Position numbers and translations under genes: made by a program. From Azolla pinnata (taxonomy: Eukaryota; Streptophyta; Polypodiopsida; Salviniales; Salviniaceae), in NCBI GenBank assembly GCA_037176905.1, contig JBBBWG010026646.1, positions 1 through 54,567 on the forward strand: 54,567 bases of DNA, in the 5' to 3' direction. Position 1 is the stretch's first letter, and each line of letters begins with the position of its first letter. This document shows positions 33,392 through 44,596 of this stretch, in pieces. Under the pieces are notes generated by a model, which had not been told where the DNA came from, ran no database searches, and saw nothing but the letters and a program-made list of their open reading frames with translations.

Positions 33392-35970
33392 ATGATGATG
33401 ATGATGACGGTCAGGAACTGTGCAGTTGCTGGATCTCCCCTCCCCTGTTTCAACGAGCATTCCATGGAGCACCCACATCAGAATGGAGCTTCCCTCCTTT
33501 GCACAAGCGGTCCCAACAAACCCTCCCCCCCAGCATCCCTCTCGGTAAGCCTGCCTCTTTCCAGTTTGAGATCTGTTCATGCTGCTAGGAGAGAAGAGTT
33601 CGTGCTGCTTATCCGTTTGAAACCGAACGATCGAATCGGATATCGAATCGAAGCCGATGGATGCATTTGCCATATCAAAAGGCTACGAATCACCGCTGGC
33701 ATTTTGGAATATAGATAGACAGAGGTAGGTTGCTCAAGGGAGAGGTTCGAAGGAGAATCTTCTTTTTTGTATGCTCTCAGGCGGACAAATAGGCTCGTAT
33801 GCGGTCGATGGAAGCAATATTCCAGATGATTCTAGAACCGAATGCCTGCAGAGATGGATAATCCACGCACTTTCGCTGCGGTGTTCTACATAATAAGCAC
33901 GTCTATTGCTGTTAAGCTGATTATGACGTGGTATGAAGAGAAAGGTATGTTGGGGAACTGGATGGATCCCGAGCCTTTTTGTTATAGTTCTAGGGATCTG
34001 ACACACTGGCTTAGCAAGGCTTTGCGTGTTGTGAGATCATATCTGCAGCTGGTTGGGTACAGGGAACTAGACGGTAACATCATATCTGCAGCTGGTTGAG
34101 TACAGGGAAGTAGATGGTAACATCATATCTGTAGTTGGTTGATGGGACTTTCTAATTCTAATAGTACTCCTCAGCAATAGCATGAACTCTTGCATCAAAA
34201 TGATGTTTTGAATCAAGGACAAGGAAAATGCTCTGAATCATGAAATAACGGCTTCCTTTTCTCTGATGATGGCTTCCCTTGGTGAAATGAGTACAGAGTT
34301 CTTATGGTATATCGGGTCCATTGAATCTGGGCAATTATGATACCATGCTGGAAAGATGCTTGAAGGTTGTCTAGAAGAAGATGCAAATGTCACCTGTTCT
34401 GGAGCTATAGAGTGTGATGCTTACTATCAGTACTGGGGTACAGTTAGGTTTTTATAACTCAACTTCTTAGCATATATATAGTAAGCCATCAATAAGAAGA
34501 TACGGTGCTTCTCGTTATATATGGCATCTTGCATGGCTCTGGTTAAAACTCATGTATGTGGTGATGCAAATGTATGAGAGGAAGAAACTCCAGATCAATA
34601 ATTGTATTTTTCTGAAATGATCTTAAAAACAAAATAATTTGAATTTGGATTAGGATATCCAAAATTTGGAGCTTGACCCTGCATACTAAACAAGTCAGAC
34701 AATGCAATTGGTGAAATAGATTTGTGGCTTGAGATTACATAATCTATCGTTTAAGTATAAACAAATTCACACACACATCGGCATCTATATACATGTGCAC
34801 GTCCCATACACATATTATGTTTTTGTTCCAACAAGATTCTTAATAGATTGTTCTTGCAGGTCATGAAACAAGTAGCATCTGGAGCACTGACAGCTTTTAT
34901 TGTCACCACTGCTCTAAATTCAAGTGAAGCTCTGTAATTTGCAGACATATAAATATATCGATATGCATGTAAACCTTCTCTGAAAAGTTTCACATGTGCA
35001 ATTTTGTTGAGGCAGATACTGCTAACGCATTCGAGATTGAGAATGCACAAAAGATTTTCCTGAGGTCATGCAGCGGATGCCATGTCGCAGGTGGTAACAT
35101 TCTTCAGCCGGTAAACCATCATGCAGAAGCTTGTGTTTGTTTTCATTTTTTCTCTTCACGCAATTAGTTGTCTCTATATGCTAACTTGTCTAGTTGTTTC
35201 GTTTTCTTTTTAACCAAGGGAGCAACCTTGGCATCTTCTGATCTAGAAAGGTTATTGTTGCTTTAAAGTCTTTTAAGCTTCTATTCATCTTATCATTGTC
35301 CAACATACCGAAATAGTTGATATTTTGGCTTGTTTTGACTAAATTTAACAAAGAAACCCTACAAATTAGAACAAAAGTCAAAACCTGGAGAAAAAGAGTG
35401 TTTTTTGTTTTTCAGGAATGGAGTTTCTGCTGTAGATGATATCTTTAAGATCGTATACTCGGGGAAAGGCCGCATGCCAGTTACGTAACTTCTTCACTTC
35501 ATCTTTTGTTAAGCCCATTTTTGTTTTATCTTGCCAATGAGAAAAGTTGTATCGTGCGCATTTGCTTTTTTCGTGCTAGTAAAAGGGTGCAAAATACAAG
35601 TTCAGCTCTTTTTTTTAATCTTCACCTTTACAGCTAATGAGAACAGTTTCCTATTGCATTGCCCTTCCTTTTTGTGACAAATCTTTCATCGGGGAAAGAG
35701 TACATATTATATCATCAGCCTTTTTCCTTAGTATATACTAAGCATTGCATATGGAATTTGCTCCTTTTCCAGCGGAAAGAGAATGACCATTGCACTGGCA
35801 AATGGCTATTATGGAACTCATGAATTTAGTGTTGTGTGCAGGGTTTTGGTGAGCAGTGCACACCACGGGGCCAATGCACATTTGGACCACGTCTCAGTGA
35901 CAAAGATATCCGGTCACTTGCAGAATTTGTAAGATTTCAAGCTGACAATGGATGGGTTGACAGAAAATGA
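33392..35970 (+). CDS. CYTC6A: Cytochrome c6A, thylakoid-lumen c-type cytochrome
   Basis: Six exons: 33392-33544, 34860-34923, 35016-35110, 35219-35250, 35416-35479, 35842-35970; 178 residues, matching plant c6A (about 175). Residues 1-51 are an uncharged-to-basic transit peptide and exon 2 (VMKQVASGALTAFIVTTALNS) is the hydrophobic lumen-targeting segment. Haem attaches at CSGCH (Cys91, Cys94, His95); Met135 in GKGRMP is the likely axial ligand. GFGEQCTPRGQCTFGPRL (137 onward) is the c6A-specific loop insertion, whose Cys142/Cys148 form the disulphide that separates c6A from photosynthetic c6. In c6A the haem potential is too low for plastocyanin replacement, and a lumenal thiol-oxidation role has been proposed. 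Two uncertainties: the exon 2/3 junction (donor at 34924, acceptor after 35015 chosen because it alone keeps frame with the targeting segment), and an unusual donor GTTACG after exon 5. Confidence 0.93.
34038..34137 (+). repeat. 43-bp tandem repeat in c6A intron 1
   Basis: Units starting CATATCTGCAGCTGGTTG at 34038 and 34081, and a partial third (CATATCTGTAGTTGGTTG) at 34124; period 43 bp. Confidence 0.9.
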
Positions 35971-36156
35971 TCAGTCAAATTCACCGGAATCGGGCTGGGT
36001 ATGTAACAGAATAAGAGAACCTGTTTAGGACAAAAAAGAACAGCTTGATGCAAAACTGTGTGTAACAGTGACATGATCTGAATTTTAAAAGCAAAAAAAT
36101 GCATGAATCAGTCATGGGATCAAGCAAAATAAAAATTAAAACAAAAACAAACTTCT

Positions 36157-36193
<37 letters not shown>

Positions 36194-36900
36194 ACATGCA
36201 TCCAATGGGTTTTTCCTTTTTTATACTGTGCTGATGTTACAATGCAGGAATATGACAAGAGCACCCTGATGAAGTGAAGCTAGTAGTTTGGGGGAAATCA
36301 AAGCAAAATTTCAGCTGCTTATTTGTGCTGGTTTTTGGAGGTAGTTTTGTTAGAGACAGCTGCTCTGGATGCATCACAAAATAGGGCTTCATGATCATGC
36401 TGCTGTTCATAAGGTTTTCCTTGAGCTCAGTGGTTTGCTTTGATATTTGGATTGATACCCTCCTCAATTGCAAATCGAATCGAATCTGCCCCAAGAGCCG
36501 CCAGAACCAAATCGGCGTTAAGTCCTCCGCGCCCAGTTACGTACGCTTACTGCTGTTGAAAGCATCACTAATGCGGTGCCCCCGCAATTGCAGAAGACAG
36601 AGCATCTTGTTCTACATGTGCATTCTCTGCCCGCAGACAAGCTGTAAGAACAATCAATCGCAACATCTTCGGCATGACGAGCCGTGCGTAACGAATCCGA
36701 ATTTATCGGCGCAGAATGCACCTCTGCGGAGAAAACCCTAGGGCGAAAACCTTTTCAGAACTTGCGGACCCATGTCTTTTGTGCGATCAAGATTGTTGCA
36801 CTGGATCTGCGTCGAACCCGAGTTTCCCTCCCATACATACACAGCTTCAGACCTTCACATTGTCGTCGAATCTAGCAACGTATAGAATCGAATAAAACCA
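35971..36900. other. Cytochrome c6A 3' flank, no gene seen
   Basis: Contains a TC microsatellite (about 36163-36189). No ORF with a recognisable domain. Confidence 0.5.
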
Positions 36901-37947
36901 TGAAGTGAGCTTCTGGATCGGGAACCCTAAATTCCGGAACCNNNNNNNNNNNNNNNNNNNNNNNNNNNNNNNNNNNNNNNNNNNNNNNNNNNNNNNNNNN
37001 NNNNNNNNNNNNNNNNNNNNNNNNNNNNNNNNNNNNNNNNNCTAGAAACCCTAGAAACCCGAAACCCTAAGAATCCTAGAAACCCTAGAAACCCTTCTGG
37101 ATCGGGAACCCTAAATTCCGGAACCCAGAGCAAGGTCAAGGACGTTGGCCCTAAGAGCCCTAAACCCTAAACTCTAGAAGCCCCACAAACCCTAAACCCG
37201 AAACCCTAAGAATCCTAGAAACCCTTCCGGATCGGGAACCCTAAATTCCGGAACCCAGAGCAAGGTCAAGGAAGCTCTAAACCCTAACCTCTAGAAACCC
37301 TAGAAACCCCAAAACCCTAAGAATGAAGCTCTAAACCAAACCCCAAAACCCTAAACCGTAAACCCTAAGAATGAAGCTCTAAACAAAACCCCAAAACCCT
37401 AAGCCCAAAACCTTATGAATGAAACTCTAAACCAAACCCCAAAACCCTAAGCCCAAAACCCTATGAATGAAACTCTAAACCAAACCCCAAAACCCTAAGC
37501 CCAAAACCCTAAGAATGAAGCTCTCAACAAAACCCCAAAACCCAAAACCCTAAGAATGAAGCTCTAAACAAAACCCTAAAACCCTAAGCCCTAAACCCTA
37601 AGAATGAAACTCTAAACCAAACCCCAAAACCCTAAGCCCAAAACCCTAAGAATGAAGCTCTGAACAAAACCCCGAAACCCTAAACCCTACGAATGAAGCT
37701 CTGAACAAAACCCCGAAACCCTAAACCCTACGAATGAAGCTCTAAACAAAACCCCGAAACCCTAAACCGTAAACCCTAAGAATGAAGCTCTAAACAAAAC
37801 CCCAAAACCCTAAGCCCTAAACCCTAAGAATGAAACTCTAAACAAAACCCCAAAACCCTAATCCCAAAACCCTAAGAATGAAGCTCTCAACAAAACCCCA
37901 AAACCCTAAACCCTAAGAATGAAGCTCTAAACAAAACCCTAAACCGC
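36901..37947 (+). repeat. Telomere-derived minisatellite upstream of ESF1
   Basis: The first part (36911 to about 37320, including a gap) repeats a longer unit containing GGATCGGGAACCCTAAATTC and AGAGCAAGGTCAAGGA. From 37321 there are fourteen units opening GAATGAAGCTCTAAAC and closing in CCAAAACCCTAAGCCCAAAA or similar. Unit starts: 37321, 37369, 37417, 37465, 37513, 37554, 37602, 37650, 37691, 37732, 37780, 37828, 37876, 37917. Spacings are only 48 or 41, a difference of one seven-base telomere unit. The array ends about 80 bp before the ESF1 start codon. Confidence 0.95.
36942..37041. other. 100-N assembly gap
   Basis: Exactly 100 N inside the telomere-derived array. The same sequence motif occurs on both sides, so the collapsed length is unknown. 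Confidence 0.98.
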
Positions 37948-38024
37948 AGAGTCTCCCTCCCCTGTTTTCCTTCTCTTCCCTGCAGGCTGCGCCACAGATC
38001 AGACAAGACGTGCGATCCCTAGCC

Positions 38025-41000
38025 ATGAAGCTCTCCAAGCAGAAGGCTCTGCAATCCTCTGGACTCGTCCGCGACCCTCGCTTCCTTCGCCTCCACTCCG
38101 ACCCCCGCTTCCAGCGCTCTTTCAAGCGCAAGCTCAAGATCCCCATCGACTCCCGCTTCAGCCACATCTTCTCCGACAAGCGCTTCTCCGACCCCCTCTC
38201 CCTCGACAAGCGTGGCCGGAAGGTCCGCCAGCGGAGCGGGAAGAAGCAGAGGAAGAATGCGTTGCAGGAGTATTATGATTGCGAAGATAGAGAAGGTGGG
38301 GCTCGAGATGGAGAGATTCCCCGGTGTGACGATGACATTTTGGATTCGGGGGAGGTCTCAGCAGAGAGGGATTCGACAAAAAAAAGCTCCTTTCTTGCGA
38401 AGAAGACGAAGAAAGAAGATCGGAATTCTTCTGTTTCGGAGATGAAGTTATCCAAGGGGATGGGAGCTTCTGCCGAGAAGGAATCGAAAGGAAATGGTTC
38501 ACGTTGTGATAGAAAATCGGACGAAGATAACGTTTTCCCCATATGCAGAATGAAATCGGATGAAGATCATCTGATTTCATCAGAGGAGGACAGGTCAAGA
38601 GATGTTGCCTCTGGCATACCTTTCGATCAGAAAATGTCGAAGGCTGACAACAGACAATATAACGAAAGTGAGTCTGACGAAGAAGAATCGGAGGGATCGC
38701 TACTAGGTGACATGTCTGAAGAACTCTCAGAATCAAGCTCAGAAGGATTGTCTTCTTCCTCGGAATATGACAGCGCAGAAGAAGAAGTGATGGACTCATC
38801 CGGTGATGTAAGTAGTGCATTGTATGCAATCTGAATGGAGACTAATAATCTATCAGTATATGATAAAATACTTGGACGTTCTATGTAATTCTAGTTTCTG
38901 AGAGGTGAGGATTTTTTCGTTTTATTTCAAAACCTTGTTTTTGTCATATTATTTAGCCTTATGCTCATGTGATTTCATCATCTTGCATTTTTAATATTCT
39001 TACATGATTCCACTTGAATGCTTTTTGGGGTGGTTCCATTTTGAAACTTTTGCAATGTCTCCATTGTAAACGCTTACTGCTAATCCGACATTGCATTTCA
39101 TCGTCTTGCATTTTTAATATTCTTACATGATTCCACTTGAATGCTTTTTGGGGTGGTTCCATTTTGAAACTTTCGCAATGTCTCCATTGTAAACGTTTAC
39201 ATTTTTCCTCTTTGAATGTTAGCATGTTTTGTTTTATTATATATCTACATTCTGGATAATTGGACTGTTCCTTCAGACTTCAGTGTTGGCTGAATGGCGG
39301 CCGCTTCTGGTAGTCATTTTCTATCCCAAAGTTCACTACCTCCCGGCCTTTTTACACAATTACGTTTTTTGTGATCAGATTTGTTAAATGGTTACATTGA
39401 TTCCAGTTGCAATAGTGACATAATCCCATTATTCCATTTTGAATTTTTTATAATTCCTTGAGTGGTGTACTCTGCAGTCATTGTACATAATCTATCTCTG
39501 TATAGCTGCCCATTTAGAATGTCACATTCATAACCAGCCGTTTTTTGTGAGATATAAATTCGTTTCGGAATTGTTGAAAGGATATCGTTGATTAAAGTAA
39601 TACTTGTTTTCATGTTTATTGGCCTTGTTCTTGGATTGGGGATTTTGCTATGTCTAATGGATATAATGCAGGAGGCTGAAGAAGAAAAAGTGCCAACTAC
39701 TCTTACAGAGACAAGAAGACTCGCCTTGGTCAATATGGATTGGGATCACCTTAAGGTTTCTTCTTGAATTATGCACATATGTATATGTATTGTCTGCAAA
39801 TACACACACATGTGTGTGTGTATAAATATATAATTGCATATGTGTACATGTACATATCTTTCTATGCAGGTATGTATGTATTGACGTGAAAAACTTGAAG
39901 AATGGAATTCATAGATGTTATGTTGGTCCAAAATACAGGCTGTGGATATATTGGCTGTGATGAATTCCTTTTTACCAAAAGGTGGACAGATACTGTCGGT
40001 GATTGTTTATCCATCAGAATTTGGAGTTCAGCAAATGAAAGAGGAGGAGAAACGTGGTCCACAGATATTTTCAGAAACTGAGGAGGAGGACGGAGATGAA
40101 CAAGTGGAAGATCAAGAGATAATTAACGAAAGGCTTCGGCAGTATGAAATAGCAAAGCTCAGGTCTCTTTAACCATTGTTGATGGACATACACGAGAAAT
40201 TGAATGAATGAAATTAAAGCTAGAAAAGGGAAAGGTCTCTTCTAAGGGACTCTAGAAATCTGATTGGGAGATTTCCTATAAATTTGCCTCACTGCACTCA
40301 GCAAGGTCCATCTCAATGTTAAGTGGAGGAATGCACCCACAGTCTCCTATGGGACTTTTACTTTTAGTACAACTGATGCTCATAGAACTACGTGCCTATT
40401 TTTTCTATCTATCTGAATTATCTATCTAGCCACAGAATCATCAGGTTTTGATATTTAGACCTTTTCTTTAATCCAGGTACTATTATGCTATTGTGGAGTG
40501 TGATTCTAGTAATACTGCTGGCTTCCTTTACAAGTCTTGTGATGGAATGGAGTTTGAGCGCTCGTCAAACACTTTAGACTTACGCTTTGTTCCAGATGAT
40601 ATGGAATTCAAAAATGATCCACGAGACTGTGCAAAAGAGGTAGATCGTTTCTCATATTACCAATGCACTCATTGTTATGGCCAGTACATGTTGCAGGAAG
40701 CTATAGCTGGTTTACTGCAGCATTTTTATTTCAGCACATAAATTGTTATGTCAAAGATTCACTGTCCAAGGTCACAAATGGTGCACCAATGGTACTTGAA
40801 CTTTTAACTTCAGTGGAATTTCGTATAGTGATTTCAGGATTTTTCATTGTAGCTTTCAGGTTTTCAGGATAAACTGAGAATATTTAGCAAGAAAGTGGCA
40901 GCCTTTCTTTCCTTTGCTCTTTTGACTGTAGAGCTGACTGAAAGATGCTTGTTTGTTCGTTTATTTAGATATACAAGCTAGTTCTTAGAAGGCCTCTGTC

Positions 41001-42415
41001 TCACAGTTTTTCATTCCAACCTCCTTGTGACATATATCTTCCAAACTGTTTTTTAAAGAGACCGTCTAGTTTTTCGTTTTGCTTTCCATCACTAGGAACC
41101 TTGCTTAAAACCCTTTATGCCTTCAAGTAATGGGAACATTTGGAGGCGAATGTCATTATGTGAATGGTTAGTAAGACTTTCATCTATGGAAGCCCATACA
41201 TGTATGCATGCTTTCTTTGAGGGGAAGTTTGTGAAGAACTTATTCAGTTTATTTAAATTTCTAGAGGAAATAGGTGCATTGAATCATGATGTTGGTAAAT
41301 GTTTATAAAAAGAAATGCTTTACCTCTCTTACGATTGTTTGATTGAGGATATCCTGATGAGCTCATATTCATGAATGGTAGATTTTGAATGTTAAATGGC
41401 ATATCATAAGTTTTTATTTCTTTGGACGAAATATTGATTAGCACTGAGGTTTTCAAAATCAGGTTCCAGCTGACTATCAAGCTCCAACATTTGAGACCCA
41501 TGCCTTGCAGCACAGCAAGGTTAAACTCACTTGGGATGACGATGAGACAGACAGGATAAAGAAATTGCGCCAAAAGTTCAACGCTGACCAGGTTAGAGGA
41601 AAATAGTAAGGTGCATTTGAACTTTTCTGGTCGGTTTTCTTTCTCTTGTAAAAATGAAATACGTCCTTTACTCAAATCCCTATGTAGTTGATCGCTAAGT
41701 GAAATTCATCAGATGATGGTAATCAGTATAGGTGGACACCCTGCAGTCTTTAAGTGTTCATTAAGTTTGTTTAATACATCTTCCACAATTTAAGCTTCCC
41801 TTTCCATTGCGAACTATAAGAAAGCTCAAGCCACTTGGTAAGGCTATAGAAATCTGGGGAACATAAACAAATGTTGTGGAAAATAACTGATTTACTTAAT
41901 ACTCTGTGTCTTTGTATGGATCTTAATGGATATAAGAACTTTAACATACAAATCTACCTCAAAAGTTGTACTTAAAAGTCTTAATATATCGATATTGAAG
42001 TAGTCTCAACCTCTATGTCCTAGTAGTTTTCACGTCCCAAAATATGTTTTGCAGCTCAATGAGATGGATTTCAAAGCATATCTTGCCTCAGATGCCTCTA
42101 GTGATGAATCAGAGAAAGAGGAAGGTGAGGGTAACTCACCAAGAAGCGATAAAATTTCTGCGAGGGACAAATACCGAGCTCTATTGCTTGGATCAAGCAA
42201 TATATCTGCTGAAGATTCAGATAATGACAAGAATATCAATAAGGTTAGTGACAAGCATAATGATACGGATATGGAGATCACTTTTAATAGCGGGCTTGAA
42301 GACTTAAGCAAACGGCTTTTAGAAAAGAATAAGAACAAGAATGACAATGAGACAGTGTGGGAAGCCTACTTGAGGAAGAGGAAAGAGAAAAGAAAAGCGC
42401 AAAAGCAGGAAAAAC

Positions 42416-42461
<46 letters not shown>

Positions 42462-43179
42462 GGCAAGCGCAGATGATGTGGAAGTTGGAGATGATCCATT
42501 CTTTGCTCAGGATGACAGGAATTTCGATGATCCTTTCTTTAAGTCAGGAGATGAAGAAGATTTTCAGGATAAGATGGAACCATATTCTGAGAGAGAGCTT
42601 AATGCTATTCCAACTATAAATAAAAAGGGATCTAAGAAGAAAGCCAAATTGAAGGAAAAGAAACTTGAAGAAGAGAAGAGTAGAGCAGAACTGGAATTAC
42701 TTCTTACAGATGAACACGGCAACAGCCACGGAGTAAAGGGTTACAATTTGAAAAAGAAATTGAAAGACAAAAGAAAGGGCAAGGATAACATATCAGAGAA
42801 GTTACCTACTGTAAATTATGATGATCCACGCTTTTCAGCAGTTTTCACTTCTCATCACTTTGCCATCGATCCTACGGAACCTGAGTACAAAAGGTGTGTA
42901 ATCAAATTTCGTATTTTATTATTATTTATACACAAATTTGGTGAGCCATTGTGCATGTCAAGAATTTGATTCTGTAAATTTGATTTTCACAGATCTGCTG
43001 CAAACTTGAGAAATCTTCTGCAAAAGCAACAAAAACATCAGACACAAGCACAAGAAATAATCAGTGAAAATGGAACTAATGATAAAGATGTCAAGTCATT
43101 GGCACAGAAGAAAGAAAAACAGGAGCTTTCATTGCTGGTTAAATCACTCAAACGCAAAGTCGGTACTGTGGCCAAGTAA
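38025..43179 (+). CDS. ESF1: ESF1 homologue, nucleolar 18S rRNA-processing factor
   Basis: Seven exons: 38025-38807, 39672-39755, 39939-40162, 40477-40639, 41463-41591, 42055-42893, 42993-43179; all GT-AG with matching phases; 802 residues. ESF1 is an SSU-processome-associated protein needed for early pre-rRNA cleavage in yeast. Seen: the N-terminal signature DPRFLRLHSDPRFQRSFKRK with IDSRFSHIFSDKRF and DKRGRK; acidic Ser/Glu-rich linkers; the central conserved block RLALVNMDWDHLKAVDILAV, LSVIVYPSEFG, RYYYAIVECDS and FETHALQHSKVKLTWDDDE; a C-terminal DPRFSAVFTSHHFAIDPTEPEYKR followed by a Lys-rich tail. A 14-Asp tract occurs at residues 583-596. GTG at 38010 also opens the frame, but ATG 38025 starts the family-typical MKLSKQKAL. 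The telomere-derived array lies immediately upstream. Confidence 0.95.
38972..39200 (+). repeat. Duplicated ~105-bp segment in ESF1 intron 1
   Basis: Two nearly identical direct copies (about 38972-39077 and 39096-39200), each running from GATTTCATCATCTTGCATTT or its CATTTCATCGTCTTGC variant to CTCCATTGTAAACG. A 20-bp non-repeated spacer lies between. Confidence 0.92.
42418..42459 (+). repeat. In-frame GAT tract in ESF1
   Basis: Fourteen perfect GAT codons encoding Asp in exon 6 of ESF1. Confidence 0.95.
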
Positions 43180-44418
43180 TTAATATTGCGCTTCCACGAG
43201 TTCAGCTCTTCCCATGGTACAGTACAACATCACGGACGATGTGACTGTGATGTATCGATTTGAAGCCCCGTCCTTGCAAATGTCTTTATTTTTGAGGAAT
43301 TATTTCACTTTCATTCTTGAACCATCTTACAGTAAAAACATCTATTTGAAATGTACAAAAAAGTCCAATGTTATTGGATCGCTCAGCCCATCTAATTTTT
43401 GGTGCAACATGAGAGATAAACAATCAAATGTATAATTTCCCGGTTAATGTTGTATTACCACAATCTGATAGGTCATTTGTGGTATGCTTTACTCCCACAC
43501 AAACTGTAGCTAGGCCAAATTGTTTCCACAAAACCATTGTTAGTCAAAATTCCTAAGAGGGAAGTTTAAGACCACTATGAAATTGCACTCGATTTATGTC
43601 GAAGTTTATTCCAAACCAATGTTGATCTGTTCAAAGCACCGCTTGGATGCTCAAATTGCACTGATTGAAAAGGTTGGAGAATGTTGGAGGTATACGTGGA
43701 TTAAGATGTTCATATTTTAGTACATGGTCATAGGGTTATCCCTTTGATGGTAAGTGTATGTCTAAAACATTTCTTTCACATGGAAAGAGTAATCAGAACG
43801 AAAGTTACACTGTACAGAGTTTGTACATTCCCGGAAGTATTTCAGGAAGGCTATGGCCTATTTATACACACTTGAGCAGCCTGAGGTAATTGTGAAAAGG
43901 ATAAGTTGGATTTCCACTGTGTGAAACTCCCGAAAACCAAGAGAGGAGGATGAATGCTGTAATGCTCCAAAGAAAATGGTTGTTTCCTGAGAGAGCCTTT
44001 TTTCATTTTAAGGCGTCTGCTTCATAGGAACTTCGAAAGATTCCAGATCACGTTGCGGCCCCACCGGAAGACGAGGAGGTAATACTGAAAATATGTGGAG
44101 AAGCTGATGTGGAATTGTCCATTTTGCAAGTTTCCATGGTCACTGCATGTAAAGATGATAGGAAGCAGCAGATTTTAATGAACATGATGGCACAGTAAAA
44201 TCCCTTCACAATGACTGCTGATGAAACTGCTATAAAATCTCATAACTAGCAATAATTCTAATACTTTGAGGGTCACTAAGAGTGATGATGTTAGGCAAAA
44301 CATCACTACTTTTAGAGAAATTTGGCAGTAAATCTTATAATCATATGTTAGTGAATAATCTTCCCTTTAATCCCTCTTTGTTGGTTTCTAGCTAAATTAC
44401 ATACATAAGAATGTGGAG
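43180..44418. other. Intergenic region between convergent ESF1 and SnRK2
   Basis: 3' flanks of both genes. No conserved ORF or RNA gene recognised. Confidence 0.5.
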
Positions 44419-44565
44419 TCACCTCATTTGGGAGGGATCGTCAAACTCGGGGCATTCTTCGACATCGAAATATTCCACCTCAGCGTCAATTTCCAGTTCG
44501 GAATCAGACTCATGTATCATGTCAGGAATTGGATCTTTTTCTTCATCATCATCAGCATCATCTTG

Positions 44566-44596
<31 letters not shown>

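Noticed and set aside
34924-35015. Alternative cyt c6A donor at 34934 (keeping SSEAL)
   Set aside because: Neither nearby acceptor restores the haem-domain frame from that donor; the donor at 34924 does.
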